DNA from: Bacteroidales bacterium
GTDB lineage: Bacteria; Bacteroidota; Bacteroidia; Bacteroidales; UBA932
NCBI GenBank assembly: GCA_015060385.1
Contig: SUYO01000001.1
Coordinates: 124,001 to 188,000, forward strand
DNA: 64,000 nt
Direction: 5' to 3'
Both the position numbers and the translations under genes were made by a program. Of this stretch, positions 51,143 to 62,416 are shown piece after piece (the first letter of the stretch is position 1; the number at the start of each line of letters is the position of its first letter). Under the pieces are notes generated by a model. That model saw only the letters and a list, made by a program, of their open reading frames with translations. It was not told where the DNA came from and made no database searches.

Positions 51143-53233
51143 CTATTTAAGTTTCACGGTCCTGCGCTTGCCGTCATAACATACGGCCTCGACCGTCGTG
51201 CCGTCAACAGCCTTCACTTCGCTGTCCGGTCTTATCATCTGGTCCCCCTCGAAAGTTGTCAGAGGGTCTCCTCCATAGAAAGGATAGACCAGAGTCTGGA
51301 GAGATGTCCTGACCACCCAGAACGAGCTTCCTCCTACCGTAATCTTTTCAGGAAGCGACTTGATGGTCTCCGAGGCCTTTATTCCCTTCCATGACGAAGG
51401 CTTCTGCCCCTTGAGGTTGTACATCTCGACAGTATTGTCCTTATGAAGGACCATGATATTGTATTTCTTCGTTCCATTGAAGTCATAGACATCCGGACCG
51501 AGAAGTATATCCTTCTTCAGATCGATAGGGAATCCGCTTACGAAACGGCCCAGTCTGTCAAGGATATAGATACGGCTTCCAGCTCCGAAGATGATCTGGA
51601 GCTTGCCGTTCGCATAGTAATCGATATTTGACGCCCTGCCGCAGAGAGGTTCCTTGAAAGGAATTCCCCAAAGGTCCTTTCCGTCTTCGCTGAGACAGAG
51701 TGAGAGATGGGAGTTCTGATAGAAACGGTTCATCTTTCCGGTGCCGGAATTCTTCACCTCGAACGGTCCCTTTGGAACAACGACCGTAGTATCCCTTTCG
51801 AAGGCAGGAGCCTTGGTCTTCTGAAGCTGAAGCTTCATCATGTCCATAGAAAGCGACGGAGCATTCTTGCCCGGAGCGACTGAGAATACCATCGGAGCAT
51901 ATTCAGCTCCTTCATAGAGCGGAGCGGTCATCTTCAGGAAAGCTGTCTTGAACACATTGTCCAGCACCTTGTAATCTTCTGAAAATGAAAGATATGCGAC
52001 AAATGATGACTTGCGCTCTGAAAGAAGATCCGGCTGGGAAGCATCTGCCATATACTGCTTCAATGTATATCCCATGGCTCTTCCGCTGACATATTCCTCG
52101 ACTGCCTTTTCGCTTCCTGAGATGATCCATCCGTCCATCCATGTGAAGCATGACTCATCCTCAAGTGCGAACAGGTTTCCGAACACGGAAGAAGCAAAAC
52201 CTGCATAAGTCCACTCCTTATCCTTTCCCTCCAGAAGTTCCGGCATCTTCTTTCCTGTCTTGAGGAGATTGATCTTCTCAAGCTTTCCTGCCACCATGAA
52301 GGATGCCGTAGCGACCTCCTTGACACCTGCGTTGACCATGAAGTCGTACGGAGACATACCGGCCTTGTCTTCAAGGACCTTCTGTGCTGAAAGGCTCTTC
52401 TGCAGAGCATTGCGTGAGTCAAGGAAAGACTTGTATGCATCCGTATAGGTATCAAGATCACCGACAGGAACAGACGCGGCAAAGACCGTATAGGAAGGAA
52501 GTATCTCAGCTACTGAAGATGAGGCTGGCATCGACTTCTGGAGAACGGTCATGAACTCGGAAGCATCCTTGTCATAGACCACCGAACCAATCAAGGAGAA
52601 CTCGTCATCCGACTCTGAGACATCAAAGACAGTCCAGTCGGACAGGCGGGAAACGAATCCCGAATATGAGGTATATTTCTTAGTGAATACGGCCGGCATC
52701 AGGTAAGAGGCATGTACGTTGGAAAGAAAGATCACATCATCTCCCGAAACCGTTCCGGCCGCCTCTGCAAAACCAGGAGCATCCATGACAGACATGGACT
52801 TGCCTATATGACGCAGAGCAGACTGGACAAGGACTTCAGACTCAGATGCCACCACCATCGAACGGTCGGAAACAGCATACTCCGCTGCAAAACCCTTGCT
52901 CTTCAGGCTATCAACAAGCGACTGAACATCCTCTGCAGGGGCATCCGAAGGCTTGCCTGCATCATAGACATAAAGAGGAAGCAGCTTTCCCGAGTAATGA
53001 AGAGATACCGCCATATCACTGCGAAGCGGTCCTCTATCTGAAAAACATGCTACGAGAACCGCATCAGATGGTACAGCGGCCAGGAGCCTGTAGCCGTCAT
53101 GGCCGTCCACCTTTACCGTGGACGTCTTTCCGACGGGGCCTGCATCCTTGTAAAGGAGAGCTACTGCAATACCGGTCCCTACGATAAGGAACGCAAGGAC
53201 CGAAAGACAAAGTATGAGGGATTTCCTGCTCAT
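51143..53233 (-). CDS. Large membrane-anchored exported protein of unknown function, 696 aa
   Basis: One N-terminal membrane segment (about 5-28) is followed by a large extracytoplasmic part. The first 430 residues are alpha/beta with no motif I recognise. Residues about 500-690 contain beta-rich units of propeller type (YYANGKLQIIFGAGSRIYILD, GFPIDLKKDILLGPDVYDF, KYNIMVLHKDNTVEMYNLKG), as in WD/PQQ-like blades. Its start shares one base with the ridA stop. No known role; a scaffold or envelope quality-control function is conceivable only. Confidence 0.7.
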   Translation of the reverse strand: MSRKSLILCLSVLAFLIVGTGIAVALLYKDAGPVGKTSTVKVDGHDGYRLLAAVPSDAVLVACFSDRGPLRSDMAVSLHYSGKLLPLYVYDAGKPSDAPAEDVQSLVDSLKSKGFAAEYAVSDRSMVVASESEVLVQSALRHIGKSMSVMDAPGFAEAAGTVSGDDVIFLSNVHASYLMPAVFTKKYTSYSGFVSRLSDWTVFDVSESDDEFSLIGSVVYDKDASEFMTVLQKSMPASSSVAEILPSYTVFAASVPVGDLDTYTDAYKSFLDSRNALQKSLSAQKVLEDKAGMSPYDFMVNAGVKEVATASFMVAGKLEKINLLKTGKKMPELLEGKDKEWTYAGFASSVFGNLFALEDESCFTWMDGWIISGSEKAVEEYVSGRAMGYTLKQYMADASQPDLLSERKSSFVAYLSFSEDYKVLDNVFKTAFLKMTAPLYEGAEYAPMVFSVAPGKNAPSLSMDMMKLQLQKTKAPAFERDTTVVVPKGPFEVKNSGTGKMNRFYQNSHLSLCLSEDGKDLWGIPFKEPLCGRASNIDYYANGKLQIIFGAGSRIYILDRLGRFVSGFPIDLKKDILLGPDVYDFNGTKKYNIMVLHKDNTVEMYNLKGQKPSSWKGIKASETIKSLPEKITVGGSSFWVVRTSLQTLVYPFYGGDPLTTFEGDQMIRPDSEVKAVDGTTVEAVCYDGKRRTVKLK

Positions 53234-53607
53234 TATTTAACTGCTATCGCCTCAATCTCAACCTTTACGCCAAGAGGGAGGGCGGCAGCCTGATAACATG
53301 CCCTTGCAGGCTTGTCTCCTGTAAAATACTCTGCATAAACCTCATTCACAGCCTTGAAGTCAGCTATGTCGGCGAGGAGTACAGTAGTCTTCACTACATT
53401 GTCATAATCCATTCCGGCCTCCTTGAGGATTGCACCGATATTCTTGAGAGACTGATGTGCAGCCGCAACGATGTCTTCCTGAACCTTTCCGTCAGCCGGA
53501 TTCACAGGAATCTGACCTGAGATATAGAGAGTTCCGTTAACTTCAATTGCCTGTGAATATGGACCTACTGCCTTAGGCGCGTCCGGTGTAGCTATTACCC
53601 TTTTCAT
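53233..53607 (-). CDS. ridA: RidA-family enamine/imine deaminase
   Basis: Hydrolyses reactive 2-aminoacrylate-type intermediates. Start MKRVIATPDAPKAVGPYSQA at 53607 (124 aa); an upstream in-frame ATG at 53637 lies at the predicted transcription start. GTLYISGQIPVNP, ARACYQAAALPLG and VEIEAIAV are family motifs, with the catalytic Arg in PARACYQ. First gene of a five-gene minus operon. Confidence 0.93.
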   Translation of the reverse strand: MKRVIATPDAPKAVGPYSQAIEVNGTLYISGQIPVNPADGKVQEDIVAAAHQSLKNIGAILKEAGMDYDNVVKTTVLLADIADFKAVNEVYAEYFTGDKPARACYQAAALPLGVKVEIEAIAVK

Positions 53608-53638
53608 TTTTCTGTCGATTTTAATTTGGTTAAACATA

Positions 53639-53646
53639 CAAAGATA
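53639..53646 (-). promoter_or_regulatory. -7 box (TATCTTTG) for the ridA operon
   Basis: Fits TAnnTTTG on the minus strand, about 31 bp before the ridA ATG at 53607. Confidence 0.5.
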
Positions 53647-53701
53647 ATCATTATTTGCTTATTACCAAAGGTAATAAAACCAGCCGGAGAGGGCATACGA
53701 A

Positions 53702-53731
53702 AGAAGCCAGGCTTCTCAGCCTGGCTTCTTC
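53702..53731 (-). terminator. Terminator after tRNA-Arg
   Basis: A perfect 13-bp stem (53702-53714 with 53719-53731) and 4-nt loop, just beyond the tRNA 3' end on the minus strand, followed by TTTCG. Confidence 0.75.
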
Positions 53732-53733
53732 GT

Positions 53734-53805
53734 AGCCCCGAGCAGAATCGAACTGCTATCTAAGGTTTAGGAAACCTCCATTCTATCCGTTGAACTACAG
53801 GGCCA
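53734..53805 (-). tRNA. tRNA-Arg (anticodon CCU)
   Basis: 72 nt fold as a cloverleaf: 7-bp acceptor stem with two G-U pairs, anticodon loop TTCCTAA with CCT anticodon and stem GAGGT/ACCTT, and T-arm AGCAG-TTCGATT-CTGCT. The 3' CCA is not encoded. It lies 14 bp downstream of rpmF on the same strand and could be released from the same transcript. Confidence 0.92.
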
Positions 53806-53819
53806 TTAAGAAGATGCGA

Positions 53820-54002
53820 TTACTCTGCCTTCTTCTCGATGATCTGACGACCCCTGTAGTAGCCGCACTCAGGGCATACTCTGTGGTACATGATTGTTGC
53901 ACCGCAGTTTGAACATGTAGCGAGCGTAGGAACTACAGCCACGTCGTGTGTTCTTCTCTTGTCACGTCTCTGCTTAGAGACTTTGTGTTTTGGATGTGCC
54001 AT
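53820..54002 (-). CDS. rpmF: 50S ribosomal protein L32
   Basis: 60 aa, beginning MAHPKHKVSKQRRDKRRTHD and carrying the zinc-type CxxC pairs CSNCG and CPECG. It follows the YceD-family gene by 27 bp, the yceD-rpmF order found in many bacteria. Confidence 0.97.
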   Translation of the reverse strand: MAHPKHKVSKQRRDKRRTHDVAVVPTLATCSNCGATIMYHRVCPECGYYRGRQIIEKKAE

Positions 54003-54029
54003 TGTTCTATATTTTTAAATTATTAATAA

Positions 54030-54554
54030 TCATTTAAACATATCCTTCAAAGCTGAGAACGGATTGTTTTCCGTATCCTCGTCACCAGTTTCCGGAGCCG
54101 GACCGGACGAAAGCCGTTTCATGGCTTCCGGATTGCATCCGCCGTCCTCATGAACCCTCTGCATCGGAAGATCCAGACATACATAGTCGTATATTATCTG
54201 ACTCATGTCGAACTCCGCATCAGTCTCTGGTATGAATACAACTTCACGCTCCCCCTCATGATGCTCGTCCGAAGACTCCTCTTCGCCGTACTTGACACTT
54301 AGTCTGATCTCGACCTCTACAGGCATTTCAAGTTCGTCAAGACACCTGTCGCATTCCACGGTCACCACCCCCTCAACATCGCAATCGATGCCCAGATAAC
54401 GTCCTGATTTCTCCGCCACGGCAGATATATTCAGCTCTGCATCAAGTATTTCAGAGTTTTCAAAGCTTTCGAAGAACTCTTTGCCGACCTTCCAGCGATA
54501 CTCATGCTGTCCTGTCGTCAATCCATTTAAAGGTATGATAAATCCGTCATTCAT
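54030..54554 (-). CDS. YceD/DUF177-family protein
   Basis: 174 aa from ATG 54554 (MNDGFIIPLNGL); a longer frame to 54593 extends upstream of the -7 box and is rejected. The VTVECDRCLDELEMPVE segment with a CxxC is the family core, and an acidic tail follows. In E. coli and plants the family is linked to 23S rRNA processing or accumulation; its place before rpmF agrees. Confidence 0.88.
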   Translation of the reverse strand: MNDGFIIPLNGLTTGQHEYRWKVGKEFFESFENSEILDAELNISAVAEKSGRYLGIDCDVEGVVTVECDRCLDELEMPVEVEIRLSVKYGEEESSDEHHEGEREVVFIPETDAEFDMSQIIYDYVCLDLPMQRVHEDGGCNPEAMKRLSSGPAPETGDEDTENNPFSALKDMFK

Positions 54555-54581
54555 TCCGACCCGTAAATAGATTTGAGCCCG

Positions 54582-54589
54582 CAAAGGTA
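54582..54589 (-). promoter_or_regulatory. -7 box (TACCTTTG) for the yceD-rpmF-tRNA unit
   Basis: Fits TAnnTTTG on the minus strand, 27 bp before ATG 54554. Confidence 0.5.
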
Positions 54590-54605
54590 GCAAAAACTTT
54601 TGTTA

Positions 54606-56414
54606 TTAGCAATTTATATCCGAACTTTTTCTCTTTCTCTCAAGTTCGTTAAGGATAATCTTCCTAAGCCTCATTGATTTCGGAGTAACCTCGACAAGCT
54701 CGTCCTCCTGGATATACTCCAGAGCCTCTTCAAGAGAGAAGACCACAGGAGGAGGAAGCATTACCTTGTCGTCGCTTCCTGAAGCACGCATGTTGGTCAG
54801 CTTCTTGGTCTTGCAGACATTGATGGTGAGGTCGCGGTCGCGGGTATGCTCACCCACTACCTGACCTTCATATATCTCGACTCCAGGCTCGATGAAGAAA
54901 CGGCCTCTGTCCTGAAGCTTGTCCATCGAATATGCCACTGAGAGTCCTGTTTCCAGGGACACAAGCGAACCGTTTGTACGTCGCTCGATGTCACCTTTGT
55001 ACGGTTCATAGCCCTTGAGACGGTGAGCGACCACGGCTTCGCCCTGCGTTGCCGTAAGCAGGTTGCTTCTGAGTCCCATGAGTCCGCGTGAAGGAATGTC
55101 GAATTCAAGATGGGTCCTGTCTCCCCTGCCTTCCATCTGGATGAGGGCTCCCTTTCTGCGGGTCACCATCTCGATCGACCTGCCCACAAACTCTTCAGGG
55201 ACATCGATCGTAAGCATCTCTATAGGCTCGCAGCGCTGTCCTCCGATGACCTTGTCGAGGACCTTAGGCTGACCTACCTGAAGCTCGAATCCCTCGCGGC
55301 GCATGGTTTCGATGAGTACGGAAAGATGGAGGACTCCACGACCGTACACGATGAATGAATCCGCATTCGGACCCGGCTTCACCCTGAGGGCAAGGTTCTT
55401 TTCGAGTTCCTTCTCAAGACGCTCCTTGAGATGGCGCGATGTCACGAACTTTCCTTCCTTTCCGAAGAACGGAGAATTGTTGATACAGAAGAGCATGCTC
55501 ATCGTAGGCTCGTCCACCTCGATAGGCGGAAGCGCCTCCGGATTCTCGAAATCGGCCACGGTATCGCCGATTTCGAAGCCCTCGAGACCAACAACTGCAC
55601 AGATGTCTCCGCACTGTACCTCCTCGACCTTGGATTTTCCAAGTCCGTCGAATATCATGAGCTCCTTGATCTTCTGCTTCTGCATTATGTCGTACCTCTT
55701 GCAGAGGGTTATGTTCATGCCGGCCTGGAGGGTTCCTCTTGTGACCCTTCCGACAGCGATACGTCCCACATATGGAGAATATTCAAGTGAGGAAATCAGC
55801 ATCTGAGGGGTACCCTCGTTGATTTCCGGAGCAGGAATCTCCTCAAGGATGGTATCAAGAAGGGCAGTGATGTCGTTCGTAGGCTGCTTCCAGTCATAAG
55901 ACATCCACCCCTGCTTTGCACTACCGTAGATGGTACGGAAATCCAGCTGATCCTCGGTCGCGCCAAGAGAGAACATCAGATCGAAGACCTCCTCCTGCAC
56001 CTCGTCAGGACGGCAGTTGAGCTTGTCGACCTTATTGATGACAAGCACCGGTTTCTTCCTCATCTCTATGGCCTTCTGGAGGACGAAACGTGTCTGTGGC
56101 ATACAGCCCTCGAATGCATCCACGAGAAGGATCACACCGTCCGCCATGTTGAGCACACGCTCGACCTCACCTCCGAAGTCGCTATGGCCCGGAGTATCGA
56201 TCACATTGATCTTGACACCTTTATATACTACCGATACATTCTTTGCAAGAATAGTGATGCCTCTTTCTCTCTCAAGATCATTATTGTCAAGGATGAGTTC
56301 TCCCAACTTCTCCTGTTCGCGCGCCTGACGCGCCTGATATATCATCCTGTCGACAATAGTCGTCTTTCCATGGTCTACATGGGCGATGATGGCGATGTTT
56401 CTTATATCCTGCAT
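54606..56414 (-). CDS. typA: Ribosome-associated GTPase TypA/BipA
   Basis: Translational GTPase of 602 aa. G motifs: AHVDHGKTT (11-19), the switch region ERERGITILAKN, DTPGHSDF and NKVD. Domain II, EF-G-like and TypA-specific C-terminal domains follow in order. It acts on 50S assembly and stress growth in known bacteria. The 5' leader (about 64 nt) includes a hairpin (56455-56473). Confidence 0.96.
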   Translation of the reverse strand: MQDIRNIAIIAHVDHGKTTIVDRMIYQARQAREQEKLGELILDNNDLERERGITILAKNVSVVYKGVKINVIDTPGHSDFGGEVERVLNMADGVILLVDAFEGCMPQTRFVLQKAIEMRKKPVLVINKVDKLNCRPDEVQEEVFDLMFSLGATEDQLDFRTIYGSAKQGWMSYDWKQPTNDITALLDTILEEIPAPEINEGTPQMLISSLEYSPYVGRIAVGRVTRGTLQAGMNITLCKRYDIMQKQKIKELMIFDGLGKSKVEEVQCGDICAVVGLEGFEIGDTVADFENPEALPPIEVDEPTMSMLFCINNSPFFGKEGKFVTSRHLKERLEKELEKNLALRVKPGPNADSFIVYGRGVLHLSVLIETMRREGFELQVGQPKVLDKVIGGQRCEPIEMLTIDVPEEFVGRSIEMVTRRKGALIQMEGRGDRTHLEFDIPSRGLMGLRSNLLTATQGEAVVAHRLKGYEPYKGDIERRTNGSLVSLETGLSVAYSMDKLQDRGRFFIEPGVEIYEGQVVGEHTRDRDLTINVCKTKKLTNMRASGSDDKVMLPPPVVFSLEEALEYIQEDELVEVTPKSMRLRKIILNELERKRKSSDINC

Positions 56415-56454
56415 AATCTGCTAATAATTAACCAATTGACGGCATAAAGCCCTA

Positions 56455-56473
56455 CGACCGGAAAAACCGGTCG
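56455..56473 (-). promoter_or_regulatory. Leader hairpin of typA
   Basis: A perfect 7-bp stem (CGACCGG/CCGGTCG) with a 5-nt loop in the predicted typA leader. On the minus strand the loop is TTTTT. A regulatory role is possible but not shown. Confidence 0.4.
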
Positions 56474-56484
56474 AAAAAGATTTG

Positions 56485-56492
56485 CAAAAGTA
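56485..56492 (-). promoter_or_regulatory. -7 box (TACTTTTG) for typA
   Basis: Fits TAnnTTTG on the minus strand, about 70 bp before the typA ATG. It is 2 bp from a plus-strand box for guaA. Confidence 0.45.
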
Positions 56493-56494
56493 GA

Positions 56495-56533
56495 TATTTT
56501 TGCAAAATATTTGAAACACTTTTTTTATTTTTG
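56495..56533 (+). promoter_or_regulatory. Two tandem -7 boxes (TATTTTTG) for guaA
   Basis: TATTTTTG occurs at 56495-56502 and 56526-56533. The nearer one leaves a leader of about 20 nt to ATG 56559. Confidence 0.5.
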
Positions 56534-56558
56534 CGCCCGAAATAAAACGAAAGAAAAG

Positions 56559-57866
56559 ATGAAACAGGACATGATCGTAATTCTTGACCTCGGAAGCCAC
56601 GAAAACACAGTGGTAGCCAGGGCTATCCGTGCATTGGGTGTATACAGCGAAATCCACCCGCACGACATCACAGCAGAAGGGCTCAAGGCTCTTCCCAACG
56701 TAAAGGGTATCATCATCAACGGTGGTCCGAACAACGTCATCGACGGAGTTGCGATCGATGTTCTCCCTGAAATCTACGAGACCGGAATCCCTGTGATGGC
56801 AGCCGGTCATGACAAGGCACTCTGCGAAGTGAAGCTCGCTAAGTTCGGCAACGATGAAGAGTTCATCAAGAATGCAGTCAGGAGCTTCGTATTCGACACA
56901 TGCAAGGCTGAGGCAAACTGGAACATGAAGAACTTCGTGGCTGACCAGATTGAACTCATCCGTCAGCAGGTAGGTGACAAGAAGGTCCTCCTCGCGCTCT
57001 CAGGCGGAGTGGACAGCTCCGTTCTTGCAGCCCTCCTTCTCAAGGCGATCGGCGACAAGCTCTACTGCGTTCACGTGAACCACGGTCTTATGCGTAAGGG
57101 CGAGTCTGAGAATGTGATCGAAGTATTCCGCAACCAGCTTAGCGCCAACCTCATATATGTTGACGCAACCGACCGCTTCCTCGGTCTTCTTGAGGGAGTA
57201 GCCGATCCTGAGCAGAAGAGAAAGATCATCGGCGGAGAGTTCATCCGCGTATTCGAGGAAGAGGCACGCAAGCTTGACGGCATTGACTTCCTCGGTCAGG
57301 GAACAATCTATCCTGACATCGCAGAGAGCGGTACCAAGACAGCAAAGGTCGTGAAGTCACACCACAACGTAGGAGGTCTTCCTGAAGACCTCCAGTTCGA
57401 GCTCGTGGAGCCGCTGAAGCAGCTCTTCAAGGACGAGGTACGCGCATGCGGCGTGGAACTCGGACTTCCATACGAGATGGTATACCGCCAGCCGTTCCCT
57501 GGACCGGGACTCGGAGTGCGCTGCCTCGGCGCGATCACACGCGACCGTCTCCACTCTCTCCGCGAGGCAGACGCAATCCTTCGCGAGGAGTTCGCAAAGG
57601 AAGGTCTGGACAAGAAGGTGTGGCAGTACTTCACTGTCGTTCCTGACTTCAAGTCTGTGGGAGTGCGTGATAACGCCCGTTCATATGACTGGCCTGTCAT
57701 CATCCGCGCCGTCAACACCATCGACGCGATGACAGCAAGCATCGAGCAGATCGAGTGGCCTGTGCTCCTCAGGATCACCGACCGTATCCTCGCAGAGGTT
57801 CCTAACGTGAACCGCGTATGCTACGACCTCTCTCCGAAGCCATCCGCAACCATCGAGTGGGAGTAA
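56559..57866 (+). CDS. guaA: GMP synthase with degenerate glutaminase domain
   Basis: Makes GMP from XMP. Start MKQDMIVILDLGSHE at 56559; 435 aa, about 75 short of a normal GuaA (near 510). The ATP-pyrophosphatase domain is complete (LSGGVDSS at 147-154, KSHHNVGGLP, PFPGPGLGVR, C-terminal KPSATIEWE). The N-terminal amidotransferase keeps only its first half: GIPVMAAGHDKA stands where GIPVxGxCYGMQ is expected (the nucleophile Cys position is Gly 83), and the part with the catalytic His and Glu is missing. It should not hydrolyse glutamine itself; ammonia or a separate glutaminase would be needed. The enzyme name is firm. Confidence 0.9.
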   Translation: MKQDMIVILDLGSHENTVVARAIRALGVYSEIHPHDITAEGLKALPNVKGIIINGGPNNVIDGVAIDVLPEIYETGIPVMAAGHDKALCEVKLAKFGNDEEFIKNAVRSFVFDTCKAEANWNMKNFVADQIELIRQQVGDKKVLLALSGGVDSSVLAALLLKAIGDKLYCVHVNHGLMRKGESENVIEVFRNQLSANLIYVDATDRFLGLLEGVADPEQKRKIIGGEFIRVFEEEARKLDGIDFLGQGTIYPDIAESGTKTAKVVKSHHNVGGLPEDLQFELVEPLKQLFKDEVRACGVELGLPYEMVYRQPFPGPGLGVRCLGAITRDRLHSLREADAILREEFAKEGLDKKVWQYFTVVPDFKSVGVRDNARSYDWPVIIRAVNTIDAMTASIEQIEWPVLLRITDRILAEVPNVNRVCYDLSPKPSATIEWE

Positions 57867-57887
57867 TTCTCTGATACACATACATGC

Positions 57888-57932
57888 AACGATTATCCCC
57901 CGACAGTCATTCCTCGTCGGGGGATAATCGTT
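57888..57932. terminator. Bidirectional hairpin between guaA and the ORF6N gene
   Basis: A perfect 17-bp stem (57888-57904 with 57916-57932) and 11-nt loop between convergent genes. The TATCCCCCGAC core resembles the hairpin at 47361-47443. Confidence 0.7.
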
Positions 57933-57934
57933 TA

Positions 57935-58522
57935 TCATTTAAAACCTATTCTCCTGGGCTCGGTCTTAGGCTCGTGACTCTCAGCATACATCTCGGCCAA
58001 CGATTCATTTATAAGTTGCAATTGGAGCATGGTTTCTTCATTTATATCATTCTGATCCCTAAGTACATTTTCCAAATAATGATTAAGTTCTGAAACACGA
58101 GACTTCAAGCATTCAACATCCATAGATATTCTATCAATAGCCGCCAAAGATGTGCGCAAATGTACAAACGCACGCATAATGTGTATATTGGCATGAACAG
58201 CCACCTCACTTCTCAATAAGCCGGATAACATGGCGACCCCTTCTTGTGTGAAAGCATAAGGCATATAGCGAGTACCTCCCCGACCATTTGAGGTGAAATT
58301 TCTGCACCTCAAAGAATCAAATTCTTCCTTTGTCAATTCAAACATGAAGTCTGAGGGGAACCGGTTCATATTTGCCTTCACTGCCCTCTTGAGATTTTTC
58401 GTCTCCACTCCATAAAGAACAGCCAACTGATAATCCAATATGACTTTCCTCCCACGTAACTCTACAATCCAATCCGATAAATCATATCCCTCTAAACCAT
58501 CTTGTAAAACAACATTCCCCAT
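57935..58522 (-). CDS. ORF6N-domain protein (phage antirepressor-like)
   Basis: 195 aa from ATG 58522. Residues about 18-100 form an ORF6N domain (VILDYQLAVLYGVETKNLKRAV, NRFPSDFMFELTKEEF, RYMPYAFTQEGVAMLSGLL), a DNA-binding domain common in phage antirepressors and Bacteroidota chromosomes. The C-terminal half is coiled coil. The gene and its upstream 157 bp are visibly richer in A and T than the neighbours, which suggests acquisition by transfer. No other phage genes are near. Confidence 0.88.
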   Translation of the reverse strand: MGNVVLQDGLEGYDLSDWIVELRGRKVILDYQLAVLYGVETKNLKRAVKANMNRFPSDFMFELTKEEFDSLRCRNFTSNGRGGTRYMPYAFTQEGVAMLSGLLRSEVAVHANIHIMRAFVHLRTSLAAIDRISMDVECLKSRVSELNHYLENVLRDQNDINEETMLQLQLINESLAEMYAESHEPKTEPRRIGFK

Positions 58523-58679
58523 ATGTCTGACTTTTTTCCTCAAAGTTCAGCATATGGGAAATATCAAGCAAACGAAACTGACGATTTTCAACCGATCATA
58601 AAAAAGATTTTTCTGTTTTTTATAATCATCTCACTTTTCTTAGTATAATCGGGATATCTGCAGGTGACAGAACAGACGA

Positions 58680-59222
58680 TTAACAGGACCAGATCAGCTG
58701 GCAGCCGCAATTGGGCATGGTGAAGGTGATGAACTCTTCGTTCTCCATGTCTCGGAAATAGCTTGAGATTACGCGGCAGATTCCTCCGTGGGAAACTATC
58801 AGGACATTCTTGTCCTGCAGCGAAGGATCTTCAATCAGAGACTTTATGAAAGGATATACCCTGGCAGCAACATCCAGAAAGGATTCGCCGCCGGGGTATC
58901 TTTTAAAACACTTTCGCTTCTCGGCCTGGTATTCTTCCGAATCTCTGTCCTGACCTTCGAAGACGCCGAAATCGTTTTCATTGAGGCACTCAAGGTGGAA
59001 CACCTCGCAGCCGCTCTGAAGGGCAGCCACTGCCAGACCTGTCTCCATGGCACGGCTCAGCTGCGAGGTATAGATGACATCAAAGTGTGTATCCTTGAGT
59101 TCTTCTGCAGCGACACGGGCCTGCTCCCTTCCCTTTTCATTGAGGGGAATATCAGTACTGCCCAGAATGCGGTTTTCCGCATTCCAGGCAGTTTCCCCAT
59201 GTCTCATCATGTATAGTTTCAT
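58680..59222 (-). CDS. Histidine phosphatase (phosphoglycerate mutase-like)
   Basis: 180 aa with the RHG phosphohistidine motif (MMRHGETAWN) at the N-terminus and the second His in IVSHGGICR. The branch includes cofactor-dependent phosphoglycerate mutases, alpha-ribazole phosphatase and small-molecule phosphatases; substrate not predictable. It follows the GH2 gene by 5 bp and is probably co-transcribed. Confidence 0.88.
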   Translation of the reverse strand: MKLYMMRHGETAWNAENRILGSTDIPLNEKGREQARVAAEELKDTHFDVIYTSQLSRAMETGLAVAALQSGCEVFHLECLNENDFGVFEGQDRDSEEYQAEKRKCFKRYPGGESFLDVAARVYPFIKSLIEDPSLQDKNVLIVSHGGICRVISSYFRDMENEEFITFTMPNCGCQLIWSC

Positions 59223-59227
59223 GAAGT

Positions 59228-62416
<3,189 letters not shown>

